A DNA stretch of 64,000 nt from positions 267,345 to 331,344 of the forward strand of contig NZ_JAJLQY010000010.1 in the NCBI RefSeq assembly GCF_020991275.1, given 5' to 3'. The stretch's first letter is position 1; the number at the start of each line of letters is the position of its first letter. The position numbers and the translations under genes are program-made. This DNA is from Actinocorallia sp. API 0066. Lineage in GTDB: Bacteria > Actinomycetota > Actinomycetes > Streptosporangiales > Streptosporangiaceae. Positions 34,990 to 42,093 of this stretch are shown piece after piece. The notes under the pieces are model-generated. The model was not told the DNA's origin and did no database searches. It worked only from the letters and a program-made list of their open reading frames with translations.

Positions 34990-35970
34990 ATGGCGGAGAA
35001 CCGGTGGGCCCCTTCGGGCGCGTGCCTGCTGTTCGCGTGCGACGTGGTGTCCTACGGCGACGCGCGGCGCACCGACGACGTCCAGGAGTACGTGCGCGCC
35101 GGCCTGTACCGCGCGCTGGAGGCGTCCTTCGGCCACGCGGGCATCCCCTACCAGGGCGTCTACATGGAGGACAGGGGCGACGGGACGATCGCCGCGGTCC
35201 CGCCCGAGTACGATCCCGCGCTGCTCGTGACGGCGTTCTTCGACAGGCTCAGGGCCGAACTGAAGCGCTACAACCGGCTCGCGAGCGAGGTCGCCCAGAT
35301 CCGGCTGCGGATGTCGGTGCATCCGGGCGTCGCCAAGTTCGACGGGAGGGGCCTGGTCGGCACCGACGCGAACCACCTGTGCCGGCTGCTCGACGCCCTC
35401 TCCTTCAAGACCGCGATGGCCGACACCGGCGCCACGCTCGGCCTCATCGTCAGCGAGCGGTTCCACACCGACGTCGTGCGCCGGGACAGCGGGGTGATCG
35501 ACCCCGACGAGTACCGGCCGCTGCGCGTCGCCGTCAAGGAGACCGACTGTGTGGGCTGGGTGCGGCTGCCCCCGCCGCCCGCGCCGGTCGTCCCGCTGGA
35601 CGCCGGGGGCGAGGAGGTGGCGCGGCGCGACGAGCGGGCGCCCGCGTCGGGGCCGCCGTGGCGGGACCACGAACCCCGGGTCGCGCCCTCGATGGCCTGG
35701 ACCGTCGTCGTGCAGCGGGCCATGGAGGTGCCCGCGATGCTCGTCGAACGCACCCGCGAGGCGGTCGTGCAGGCGCTCGGCCCGCAGATCGCCTCGGTGA
35801 TCCCCCGCTCGAACGACGCGCGGACCGACGTCATCGCGATCGTGCGGACCTGCCTTGACCACGGTGACGGGATGGTGCGGTTCTTCGACGCGGTGCGGTT
35901 CGTGGCGGGCGAGACGGCTTCCGTGCAGCGGTTGGGGGAGACGATTGCCGAGTACTGGGACGAGTTGTAA
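34990..35970 (+). CDS. Nucleotide-cyclase-like protein with C-terminal effector-associated domain
   Basis: This 326-aa protein has an N-terminal class III cyclase-like fold: CLLFACDVVSYGD holds the first metal Asp, MEDRGDGTIAAVP the second, and GTDANHLCRLLDAL the Asn-x3-Arg pair. After a Pro-rich linker, residues 235-326 match the VMAP N-terminal domain (DVIAIVRTCLDH with DMLAIVTACLDH). This suggests the two proteins bind through like domains, as known for effector-associated domains. ATG 34990 follows GGAAGG; a GTG at 34915 is possible. Nucleotide product unknown. The preserved Asp pair and Asn/Arg suggest activity. Confidence 0.75.
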   Translation: MAENRWAPSGACLLFACDVVSYGDARRTDDVQEYVRAGLYRALEASFGHAGIPYQGVYMEDRGDGTIAAVPPEYDPALLVTAFFDRLRAELKRYNRLASEVAQIRLRMSVHPGVAKFDGRGLVGTDANHLCRLLDALSFKTAMADTGATLGLIVSERFHTDVVRRDSGVIDPDEYRPLRVAVKETDCVGWVRLPPPPAPVVPLDAGGEEVARRDERAPASGPPWRDHEPRVAPSMAWTVVVQRAMEVPAMLVERTREAVVQALGPQIASVIPRSNDARTDVIAIVRTCLDHGDGMVRFFDAVRFVAGETASVQRLGETIAEYWDEL

Positions 35971-36070
35971 CCCGTTCCGGTAATCCGCTGCAAAGCCGTG
36001 CACTCCCGGTTATCGTTCGGTATCGCTACGGAGTTGTCCAGCTACGGTGAGCGATCCCGAAGGGGGAGGC

Positions 36071-36490
36071 ATGGCGGCGGCGACGGTACGGCCGGGCGCG
36101 GGACGGATGGGCGGTGAGTGCGCTGTCATCGCGAGCGACCGGAAGTTCCGGCTGCTCCGGGCGCGCTTCCAGCGGCTCGTCGTCCGGTTCGTCGGCGTCT
36201 TCCTCGGGTGGTATCTGCTGTACCTCGGGCTGTCGGCGTTCGCGCGCGGGTTCATGGCGCACAGCGTCATCGGGCACGTGAACGTCGCGCTGCTGCTCGG
36301 TGTGCTCCAGTTCGCCTCGACGTTCGGGCTCGCCTGGTACTACTCGCGGTACGCGCGGCGGATGCTCGACCCGCTGGCCGCGCAGATCAGGGCCGAGTCG
36401 GCGAGCAGGCTGGGCGCGGGACGTCCCGTCGGGCCGGCGGGCGACCGCGCCGTCGCGGGCCGGGCCGCGCCCGCCGGAGGGCTCTCGTGA
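36071..36490 (+). CDS. DUF485 membrane protein, partner of the symporter
   Basis: This protein of about 139 aa has two hydrophobic segments (VRFVGVFLGWYLLYLGLSAFA and VALLLGVLQFASTFGLAWYY). DUF485 proteins are usually encoded next to ActP-type symporters. The gene ends in a GTGA overlap with the symporter start. ATG at 36071 follows GGGGGAG. Confidence 0.85.
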   Translation: MAAATVRPGAGRMGGECAVIASDRKFRLLRARFQRLVVRFVGVFLGWYLLYLGLSAFARGFMAHSVIGHVNVALLLGVLQFASTFGLAWYYSRYARRMLDPLAAQIRAESASRLGAGRPVGPAGDRAVAGRAAPAGGLS

Positions 36491-38199
36491 TCGCCGCCGA
36501 GGGCAGGGCGCTCACCCTGGGGCTCTTCGTCGCGTTCATCCTGATCACTCTCGGCATCACCTTCTGGGCGCGTGCCACGACGCGCGGGGCCGACGACTTC
36601 TACGCGGGCGGCCGCGCGTTCTCCGGGATGCAGAACGGGGTGGCGCTGGCGGGCGACTACATGTCGGCGGCGTCGTTCCTGGGCATCGCCGGGCTCATCG
36701 CCCTGTCGGGCTACGACGGCTTCCTGTACTCGATCGGCTTTCTCGTCGCGTGGCTGCTGAGCCTGCTTCTGGTGGAGCTGATGCGCAACGCGGGCCGGTT
36801 CACCATGGCGGACGTGCTGTCGTTCCGTGCCAAGCGGCAGCCGGGGGTGCGCACCGCGTCGGCGATCTCGACGGTCACCGTCTCGGTGTTCTACCTGCTG
36901 GCGCAGATGGTCGGCGCGGGCGCTCTCGTCGCGCTGCTGCTCGGCATCCACCCGGGCGAGGAGTTCGCCGGGGTCTCGGCGGACGCGGCACGGGTGCTCA
37001 CGATCATCGTCGTCGGCGCGGTCATGATCTTCTACGTCATGTTCGGCGGCATGAAGGCGACCACCTGGGTGCAGATCATCAAGGCGGTGCTGCTGATCGC
37101 GAGCACCGCCGTGCTGACGGTGCTGGTGCTCAGCCGGTTCGGCTTCAACCCGAGCGCGATGCTGGGCGCGGCGGCGGAGTCCAGCGCCCGTCCCGAGGGC
37201 TTCCTGCGGCCCGGCGGACGGTACGGGCAGGACGTCGCGGGCGACCCGCTCCAGTCGGTGCTGAACAAGCTCGACTTCATCAGCCTCGGTGTCGCGCTCG
37301 TGCTCGGCACGGCGGGCCTGCCGCACATCGTCGGGCGGTTCTTCACGGTGCCGGACGCGCGGGCGGCGCGCCGCTCGGTGAACTGGGCGATCGGCCTGGT
37401 CGGCGGCTTCTACCTGATGACGCTGGCGCTGGGGTTCGGCGCGGCCGCCCTCGTCGGGCACCGGGCGATCACCGAGCAGGACCCGGCGGGCAACACCGCC
37501 GCGCTGCAACTGGCGCACGCGCTCGGCACGCACTTCGGCGGCGACATCGGGGGCGACGTGCTGCTGGCGTTCATCGGGGCCGTCGCGTTCGCCACGATCC
37601 TCGCTGTGGTGTCCGGTCTTGTGCTGGCTTCGTCCACCTCGCTCGCGCATGACTTCTTCGGACATGTCCTGATGTTCGGCCGTCCGCGTGAGTCGCAGGA
37701 GGTGGCGGTCGCGAGGATCTCGGCCTTCTGTATAGGCACCCTTGCGATCGGGCTGGCGATCGTCGCGCGGGACATCAACGTGGCGTTCCTTGTGGCGCTC
37801 GCCTTCGCCATCGCCGCCTCGGCCAACCTCCCGGCGATCGTGCTCTCGCTGTTCTGGAGGCGGTTCACCTCGACGGGCGCCGTCGCGGGCATCTACGGGG
37901 GACTCGGCGGGTCGATCCTCCTGGTGGCGCTCTCCCCGGTCGTCTCGGGGAAGGTGGATCCGGTGACGGGCGAGAGCCTGTCCCTGCTGCCCACGGGCGT
38001 CGACTTCAGCGTCTTCCCCCTGGAGAACCCCGGCCTCGTGTCGATCCCCTTCGGGTTCCTGTGCGCCGTCCTGGGCACGCTGCTGTCCTCCGAGCGTCCC
38101 GAGCGGGCCGCCTTCGACGAGCTGTCGGTGCGTTCTCTTACGGGCGTCGGCTCCCACCGGCCCCCCGGCAGGGCGCCGAAGCACCAGCGGACACCGTGA
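36487..38199 (+). CDS. Sodium:solute symporter, ActP-like cation/acetate transporter
   Basis: This 570-aa protein with about 13 membrane segments belongs to the SSS family. Signature segments are GGRAFSGMQNGVALAGDYMS and GTAGLPHIVGRFFTVPDA. It is expected to take up acetate or a related monocarboxylate with a cation. The GTG start (36487) overlaps the DUF485 stop. The C terminus is hydrophilic. The start is fixed by the overlap and by the family's first helix. Confidence 0.9.
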   Translation: MIAAEGRALTLGLFVAFILITLGITFWARATTRGADDFYAGGRAFSGMQNGVALAGDYMSAASFLGIAGLIALSGYDGFLYSIGFLVAWLLSLLLVELMRNAGRFTMADVLSFRAKRQPGVRTASAISTVTVSVFYLLAQMVGAGALVALLLGIHPGEEFAGVSADAARVLTIIVVGAVMIFYVMFGGMKATTWVQIIKAVLLIASTAVLTVLVLSRFGFNPSAMLGAAAESSARPEGFLRPGGRYGQDVAGDPLQSVLNKLDFISLGVALVLGTAGLPHIVGRFFTVPDARAARRSVNWAIGLVGGFYLMTLALGFGAAALVGHRAITEQDPAGNTAALQLAHALGTHFGGDIGGDVLLAFIGAVAFATILAVVSGLVLASSTSLAHDFFGHVLMFGRPRESQEVAVARISAFCIGTLAIGLAIVARDINVAFLVALAFAIAASANLPAIVLSLFWRRFTSTGAVAGIYGGLGGSILLVALSPVVSGKVDPVTGESLSLLPTGVDFSVFPLENPGLVSIPFGFLCAVLGTLLSSERPERAAFDELSVRSLTGVGSHRPPGRAPKHQRTP

Positions 38200-38203
38200 C
38201 CGT

Positions 38204-38238
38204 GCCGCGCCCCGCCCTTCCGCCGGACGGGGCGCGGC
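38204..38238. terminator. Hairpin between convergent symporter and FMN reductase genes
   Basis: GCCGCGCCCCG and CGGGGCGCGGC form a perfect 11-bp stem with a 13-base loop in the 43 bases between the two stops. Confidence 0.75.
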
Positions 38239-38242
38239 CGGT

Positions 38243-38827
38243 TCAGCCCGGATAGGGTTCGACGGCCTTGGCCGCGACCAGCGCCCGCGACCACCACGAG
38301 AGCTGGCCCAGGAGCTTCTTGAGTGCCGTGTCGGGCTGCTCGGAGTCCTTCGGCCACACCCCGTCCTGGCCCCAGTGGCCCCACGCGTTGTGGAAGCTCA
38401 CGGTGTCCCGGACCGTGACGACGTGCAGCTCGGCCAGGACGGCGCGCAGGTGCTCCGTCGCGCGCAGGCCGCCGGAGATCCCGCCGTAGGAGACGATCCC
38501 GGCGGGCTTGCCGTACCACTCGGGCCCGTACCAGTCGATGAGGTTCTTCAGGGCGGCGGGGAAGCTGTGGTTGTACTCGGGCGTGACGAAGAGGAAGGCG
38601 GCGGAGGCGTCCAGGACGCCTGCGACGTGCTCCTTGACGTCGTCGGCTCCGGTCAGCGAGAGCGGCAGGTCGTGCTCTGCGGGGTCCAGGACGACCACCT
38701 CGAAGTCGCCGTGTTCTTCCGCGCGTTCCGCCGCCCATCGGGTGACGGCCTCCCCCAGGCGGTTCTCCCGGACGCTGCCCACGATGACGGTCAGGCTCAG
38801 CTTCTGCTCGTTCGTGTTGATGCTCAT
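38243..38827 (-). CDS. NADPH-dependent FMN reductase
   Basis: This 194-aa flavodoxin-fold protein has an FMN loop (VIVGSVRENRLGEAVT), the FVTPEYNHSFPAALKNLIDW motif and SYGGISGGLRA. It reduces FMN or quinones using NADPH. The promoter carries a MerR/SoxR-type box (38844-38861), which suggests induction by redox-active compounds. This matches the Streptomyces SoxR regulon, where a similar reductase is a target (recalled knowledge). Confidence 0.92.
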   Translation of the reverse strand: MSINTNEQKLSLTVIVGSVRENRLGEAVTRWAAERAEEHGDFEVVVLDPAEHDLPLSLTGADDVKEHVAGVLDASAAFLFVTPEYNHSFPAALKNLIDWYGPEWYGKPAGIVSYGGISGGLRATEHLRAVLAELHVVTVRDTVSFHNAWGHWGQDGVWPKDSEQPDTALKKLLGQLSWWSRALVAAKAVEPYPG

Positions 38828-38843
38828 GCCGATGACGGTAGAA

Positions 38844-38865
38844 CCTGAAGTTCACTTTAAGTCAA
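38844..38865 (-). promoter_or_regulatory. MerR/SoxR-like box in the FMN reductase promoter
   Basis: The dyad CCTGAAGTTCACTTTAAG (38844-38861) lies between TTGACT (-35, 38860-38865 on the minus strand) and TACCGT about 19 bases later. A long 19-base spacer with a dyad inside is the mark of MerR-family activation. A closely similar box lies at 54888-54905. Confidence 0.6.
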
Positions 38866-38895
38866 GGGCCGATGACGCGATCTAGGATCGGGCGC

Positions 38896-39318
38896 ATGAC
38901 CACCACCTGGACGGAGGGACCCGGGGTGCTGCGGCTGCCCTCGGGACGGAAGGTACGCGGCCGTGGGCTGCGCCGGGGCGAGCCCGACACGGCCCCGGAG
39001 TTCGGCGTCTACCTGCTGGGGGCCGCGCCGCCCGCCTTCGCCTGGCCGAGCCGGTGGGTCCGCTGCCCCGACTTCCGGACGCCGTCCGCACCCGCCGACG
39101 CGCGGGCGGCCTTCACCGAGGCGTGGGAGCGGGCCGCGTCCGAGCGGGTCGAGGTCGCCTGCGGGGGCGGCGTGGGACGCACCGGGCTCGCCCTCGCCTG
39201 CCTGGCCGTCCTGGACGGCGTGGCCGCCGACGAGGCCGTCTCCTACGTGCGGGCGCACTACCACCCGCGCGCGGTCGAGACGCCCTGGCAGAAGCGGTTC
39301 ATCCGCCGGTTCTCCTGA
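38896..39318 (+). CDS. Protein-tyrosine-phosphatase-like protein
   Basis: This 140-aa protein has the C-x5-R active-site loop VACGGGVGRTGLALACL, which is the DSP/PTP signature, and an upstream Asp region. It is shorter than usual PTPs. TAGGAT and seven bases precede the ATG, which suggests a leaderless transcript. An upstream ATG at 38872 is possible. Substrate unknown. Confidence 0.83.
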   Translation: MTTTWTEGPGVLRLPSGRKVRGRGLRRGEPDTAPEFGVYLLGAAPPAFAWPSRWVRCPDFRTPSAPADARAAFTEAWERAASERVEVACGGGVGRTGLALACLAVLDGVAADEAVSYVRAHYHPRAVETPWQKRFIRRFS

Positions 39319-39365
39319 TCCGGCGATCAAGGGCCGGTGGGATCGGGCGGTTCGCCGGGTAGGTG

Positions 39366-39395
39366 GTGACAGGGGGGAGGGGTGTTCGTTACCCT
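39366..39395 (+). promoter_or_regulatory. Promoter of the ArsR-CDF operon
   Basis: GTGACA (39366-39371) and TACCCT (39390-39395) are 18 bases apart. The ATG of the ArsR gene follows six bases after the -10 box. The operator for the regulator should overlap this region. Confidence 0.5.
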
Positions 39396-39401
39396 CAACG
39401 T

Positions 39402-39848
39402 ATGAGCAGAAGTTCAGATGAACAGATGATCGTGGACGGCTGTACCGTCCGGGTCGTCGATCCCGAGCGGGTGACGATCGTCACCGAGGCGATGCCGTCG
39501 GACGGCGACGTCGCGGAACTCGCCGACATCTTCGGGCTGCTGTCGGACCCCGGGCGGCTCCGCGTCCTCGTCGCCCTCCTGGAGGGCGAGATGTGCGTCT
39601 GCGACCTCGCCGTCGTGGCGCAGACCAGCGAGTCCGCCACCTCCCACCACCTGCGGCTGCTCCGCGCCCACCGGGTCGTCACCGCGCGGCGCGCAGGGCG
39701 GATGGCCTACTACCGGCTCGCTGACGCGCACGTCCGGATGCTCCTGGACGTCGCGCTCACCCACGTCGGGCACGCGCCCGCCGCCTTCCACCCCGAGCAC
39801 CCCGCCGCGCCCGTCGGCGGCGACGAGACCCCCACGGGCCTGGCGTGA
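39402..39848 (+). CDS. ArsR/SmtB-family metal-sensing repressor
   Basis: This 148-aa winged-helix protein has EGEMCVCDLAVVAQTSESATS, giving a Cys-x-Cys pair in the recognition-helix region, and DAHVRMLLDVALTHVGH, a likely alpha-5 metal site with Asp and His. It should release DNA upon binding a divalent metal. Its last codons overlap the CDF exporter start (GTGA), so it regulates that gene. Confidence 0.92.
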   Translation: MSRSSDEQMIVDGCTVRVVDPERVTIVTEAMPSDGDVAELADIFGLLSDPGRLRVLVALLEGEMCVCDLAVVAQTSESATSHHLRLLRAHRVVTARRAGRMAYYRLADAHVRMLLDVALTHVGHAPAAFHPEHPAAPVGGDETPTGLA

Positions 39849-40801
39849 GCGGGCACGAACACGGCCATGGGCATGGCCACGGGCACGCGCTCAGCGCCGA
39901 GGCCGACCGGAAGTGGCTCACCGGGGCCCTCGTCCTGCTCGTGACGTTCATGGCGGGCGAGGTCGTCGTCGGGATCGTCGCGCAGTCGCTCGCGCTGATC
40001 TCCGACGCCGCGCACATGCTCACCGACGCCATGTCGATCGTGCTCGCGCTCATCGCGATGCGGCTGGCGGCGCGGCCCCCCAAGGGCGGCTACAGCTACG
40101 GGCTGAAACGCGCCGAGATCCTCTCCGCCCAGGCCAACGGGCTCACTCTGCTGCTGCTGGCCGCGTGGCTCACCTACGAGGCGATCCACCGGTTCCTCGA
40201 TCCGCCGGAGGTGGGCGGCGCCCTCGTCCTCGTGACGGCGCTCGTGGGCGTCGCGGTCAACCTCGTCGCCACCTGGATGCTCTCCCGCGCCAACCGGTCC
40301 AGCCTGAACGTCGAGGGAGCCTTCCAGCACATCCTGAACGACCTGTTCGCGTTCATCGCCACCGCCGTCGCCGGACTCGTCATGGTGACGACCGGGTTCG
40401 TCCAGGCCGACGCGATCGCCACGCTCGTCGTCGTCGCGCTGATGGTCAAGGCCGGGGTCGGGCTCGTCCGGGCGTCCGGGCGGGTGCTGCTGGAGGCGGC
40501 CCCGGCGGGCCTGGAGCCCGAGCGGGTCGGGCCCGTGCTGGCCAAGAGCCCCCACGTAAGCGAAGTCCACGACCTGCACATCTGGGAGATCACGTCAGGG
40601 ATGCCCGCGGCCTCCGCGCACGTCCTGGTCGTCCCCGGGCACGACTGCCACACCGTGCGCGCGGAACTCGAAGAACTCCTGCACGGACTCGGCATCATGC
40701 ACACCACCCTCCAGGTCGACCACACCCCCGACCCCTACCTCGTCATCGGCCGCCCCGCCTCCGAAGCCGCCCGAGGCGACGTCCACGGCCGCCCCTCCTG
40801 A
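39845..40801 (+). CDS. CDF-family divalent cation exporter
   Basis: This 318-aa protein has a His-rich N terminus (HEHGHGHGHGHAL), six membrane segments, the metal sites ALISDAAHMLTDAMS and AFQHILNDLFAFIA, and a C-terminal cytoplasmic domain (HDLHIWEITSG). It exports Zn, Cd or Co by proton antiport and belongs to the CzcD group. It is translated in overlap with the ArsR gene. Confidence 0.93.
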   Translation: MSGHEHGHGHGHGHALSAEADRKWLTGALVLLVTFMAGEVVVGIVAQSLALISDAAHMLTDAMSIVLALIAMRLAARPPKGGYSYGLKRAEILSAQANGLTLLLLAAWLTYEAIHRFLDPPEVGGALVLVTALVGVAVNLVATWMLSRANRSSLNVEGAFQHILNDLFAFIATAVAGLVMVTTGFVQADAIATLVVVALMVKAGVGLVRASGRVLLEAAPAGLEPERVGPVLAKSPHVSEVHDLHIWEITSGMPAASAHVLVVPGHDCHTVRAELEELLHGLGIMHTTLQVDHTPDPYLVIGRPASEAARGDVHGRPS

Positions 40802-40816
40802 GCCGCTCCGCCTACC

Positions 40817-40843
40817 GGCCGCCCCTTGCCGTCAGGGGCGGCC
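40817..40843 (+). terminator. Hairpin after the CDF gene
   Basis: GGCCGCCCCT and AGGGGCGGCC form a perfect 10-bp stem around a 7-base loop. It is followed directly by the TAGGGT box of the next promoter. Confidence 0.7.
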
Positions 40844-40845
40844 GC

Positions 40846-40851
40846 TAGGGT
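40846..40851 (+). promoter_or_regulatory. -10 box of the EamA leader transcript
   Basis: TAGGGT is seven bases ahead of the GTG of the leader peptide (40859), as with the gene at 15808. No good -35 box is seen; TTGCCG at 40826 is too close. Confidence 0.45.
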
Positions 40852-40858
40852 GAGCGAT

Positions 40859-40903
40859 GTGAACAGGTACTGGCACGTCGTGCTTCCGCCCCTCGCCGAC
40901 TGA
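40859..40903 (+). CDS. Leader peptide ahead of the EamA transporter
   Basis: Fourteen codons from GTG 40859 to TGA 40901-40903 encode MNRYWHVVLPPLAD. It is probably leaderless. The last codons lie in the 5' arm of a strong hairpin (40880-40915) whose loop holds the stop codon, so the position of a ribosome would decide folding. Tyr and Trp codons are side by side near the start. Too short for ordinary gene finders. Coding is inferred from the arrangement. Confidence 0.5.
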   Translation: MNRYWHVVLPPLAD

Positions 40904-41071
40904 CGGGCGAAGCACACCCCAGCGCGCGCTGACACCGGCCCCATGACGGGCCGTGTCAGTTGAGCCCGGGGCCGGGCGCACCGCAAGTCCGACTCTGTCG
41001 GGAGCGCCCGCACCAGGGCCGGAACTCGGCGTGCCGTCCGTCTCTTCCGAAGTCCTCCTCCTTTGAGACGG
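40880..41071 (+). promoter_or_regulatory. Multi-hairpin leader (attenuator or riboswitch candidate) of the EamA gene
   Basis: Four stems are visible. GTGCTTCCGCCC pairs with GGGCGAAGCAC (40880-40915, one bulge). CTGACACCGGCCC pairs with GGGCCGTGTCAG (40929-40959, one bulge). A CGGGCG/CGCCCG stem encloses CCGAC/GTCGG (40973-41010). CCGTCTC pairs with GAGACGG (41038-41071), which would mask the GGA ribosome site of the GTG at 41085. I compared it with cobalamin, SAM and guanidine riboswitches from memory and found no match. Confidence 0.55.
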
Positions 41072-41084
41072 AAAGTTCACACCC

Positions 41085-42014
41085 GTGCAGAACCAAACTT
41101 CTTTTCCTCTTTCGTGCGGGCTGCCCGGATTTGGCGCCCGGCTTGTGGCGGGGCCGGTGCCGATCCTGGCCGCGAGCGTGCTGTGGGGCACGACGGGTAC
41201 CGCGGCCTCCTTCGCGCCCTCGGGGGCGTCCGCGGCGGCCGTCGGATCGGCGGGGCTGCTGCTGGGCGGGCTGCTGCTCCTGCTCACCACGCGCGGCGCG
41301 GTGCGGCTGGTGCTCGGCGGCACCGCCGCGCGCAGGGCGCTGCTCGCGCTCGGCGCGGTGACGGTCGCGGGCTATCCCGTCACCTTCTACCCGGCGGTGG
41401 CCAGAACGGGCGTCGCGGTCGCCACGGTCGTCGCACTCGGCAGCGCCCCCGTGATCACCGTCCTGCTCGGCTGGCTCCTCGGCCAGGGCAGGCCGTCCCG
41501 CCGCCGCCTCACCGCGACGGCGGGCGCCGTCACCGGATGCGCCGCCCTCGTCCTCGGACCCGCCCTCACCTCCAACAACGTCGGCGTGGACCCGCTCGGC
41601 GTCGCCCTCGCCCTACTCGCCGGAGCCTCCTACGCCGCCTACTCCCTCGTCGCGGGACGACTCATCGAACACAACCTGGAGTCCGGGGCCGTGCTGGGGG
41701 TGATGTTCGGGGGTGCTTCGGTGCTTGTCCTTCCGGTGGTCCTGGTCGGGGATCTCGCCTGGATCGTCACCGGGGCGGGTCTTTCGGTGGTGCTGTACCT
41801 CGCGTTCTTCACCAGCTTTCTCGCCTACCGGCTCTTCGGGCTCGGCCTACGCCGGACTTCGGCGCAGACGGCCACCGTGCTGACTCTTCTGGAGCCCGCC
41901 GTCGCCGCGCTCCTCGGTGTGGTCGTGCTGGGCGAGCGGCTGCCCGCCGTCTCCTGGGCGGGGCTCGGGGTGCTCGCCCTCGCGCTGGCCGTCCTGACGA
42001 CGTCGGGCGGGTGA
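41085..42014 (+). CDS. EamA/DMT-family transporter
   Basis: This 309-aa protein has ten hydrophobic segments and the two EamA halves (ILAASVLWGTTGTAASF at the start, EPAVAALLGVVVLGERL at the end). Members export amino acids or metabolites. The start is GTG 41085. The long structured leader with a Tyr-Trp-containing leader peptide suggests control by an amino acid or by translation stress. Substrate not known. Confidence 0.87.
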   Translation: MQNQTSFPLSCGLPGFGARLVAGPVPILAASVLWGTTGTAASFAPSGASAAAVGSAGLLLGGLLLLLTTRGAVRLVLGGTAARRALLALGAVTVAGYPVTFYPAVARTGVAVATVVALGSAPVITVLLGWLLGQGRPSRRRLTATAGAVTGCAALVLGPALTSNNVGVDPLGVALALLAGASYAAYSLVAGRLIEHNLESGAVLGVMFGGASVLVLPVVLVGDLAWIVTGAGLSVVLYLAFFTSFLAYRLFGLGLRRTSAQTATVLTLLEPAVAALLGVVVLGERLPAVSWAGLGVLALALAVLTTSGG

Positions 42015-42093
42015 CCTCGGCGGGGTGTCCGGAGGGCCGGGGGCGGCGTGACTTAGAGTTGATGTGCTGATACGCCGAGTCCGGGGGTGGGCG

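Noticed and set aside
40904..41071. Cobalamin, SAM or guanidine riboswitch in front of the EamA gene
   Set aside because: Conserved cores remembered for these classes are not found. Left as an unassigned structured leader.
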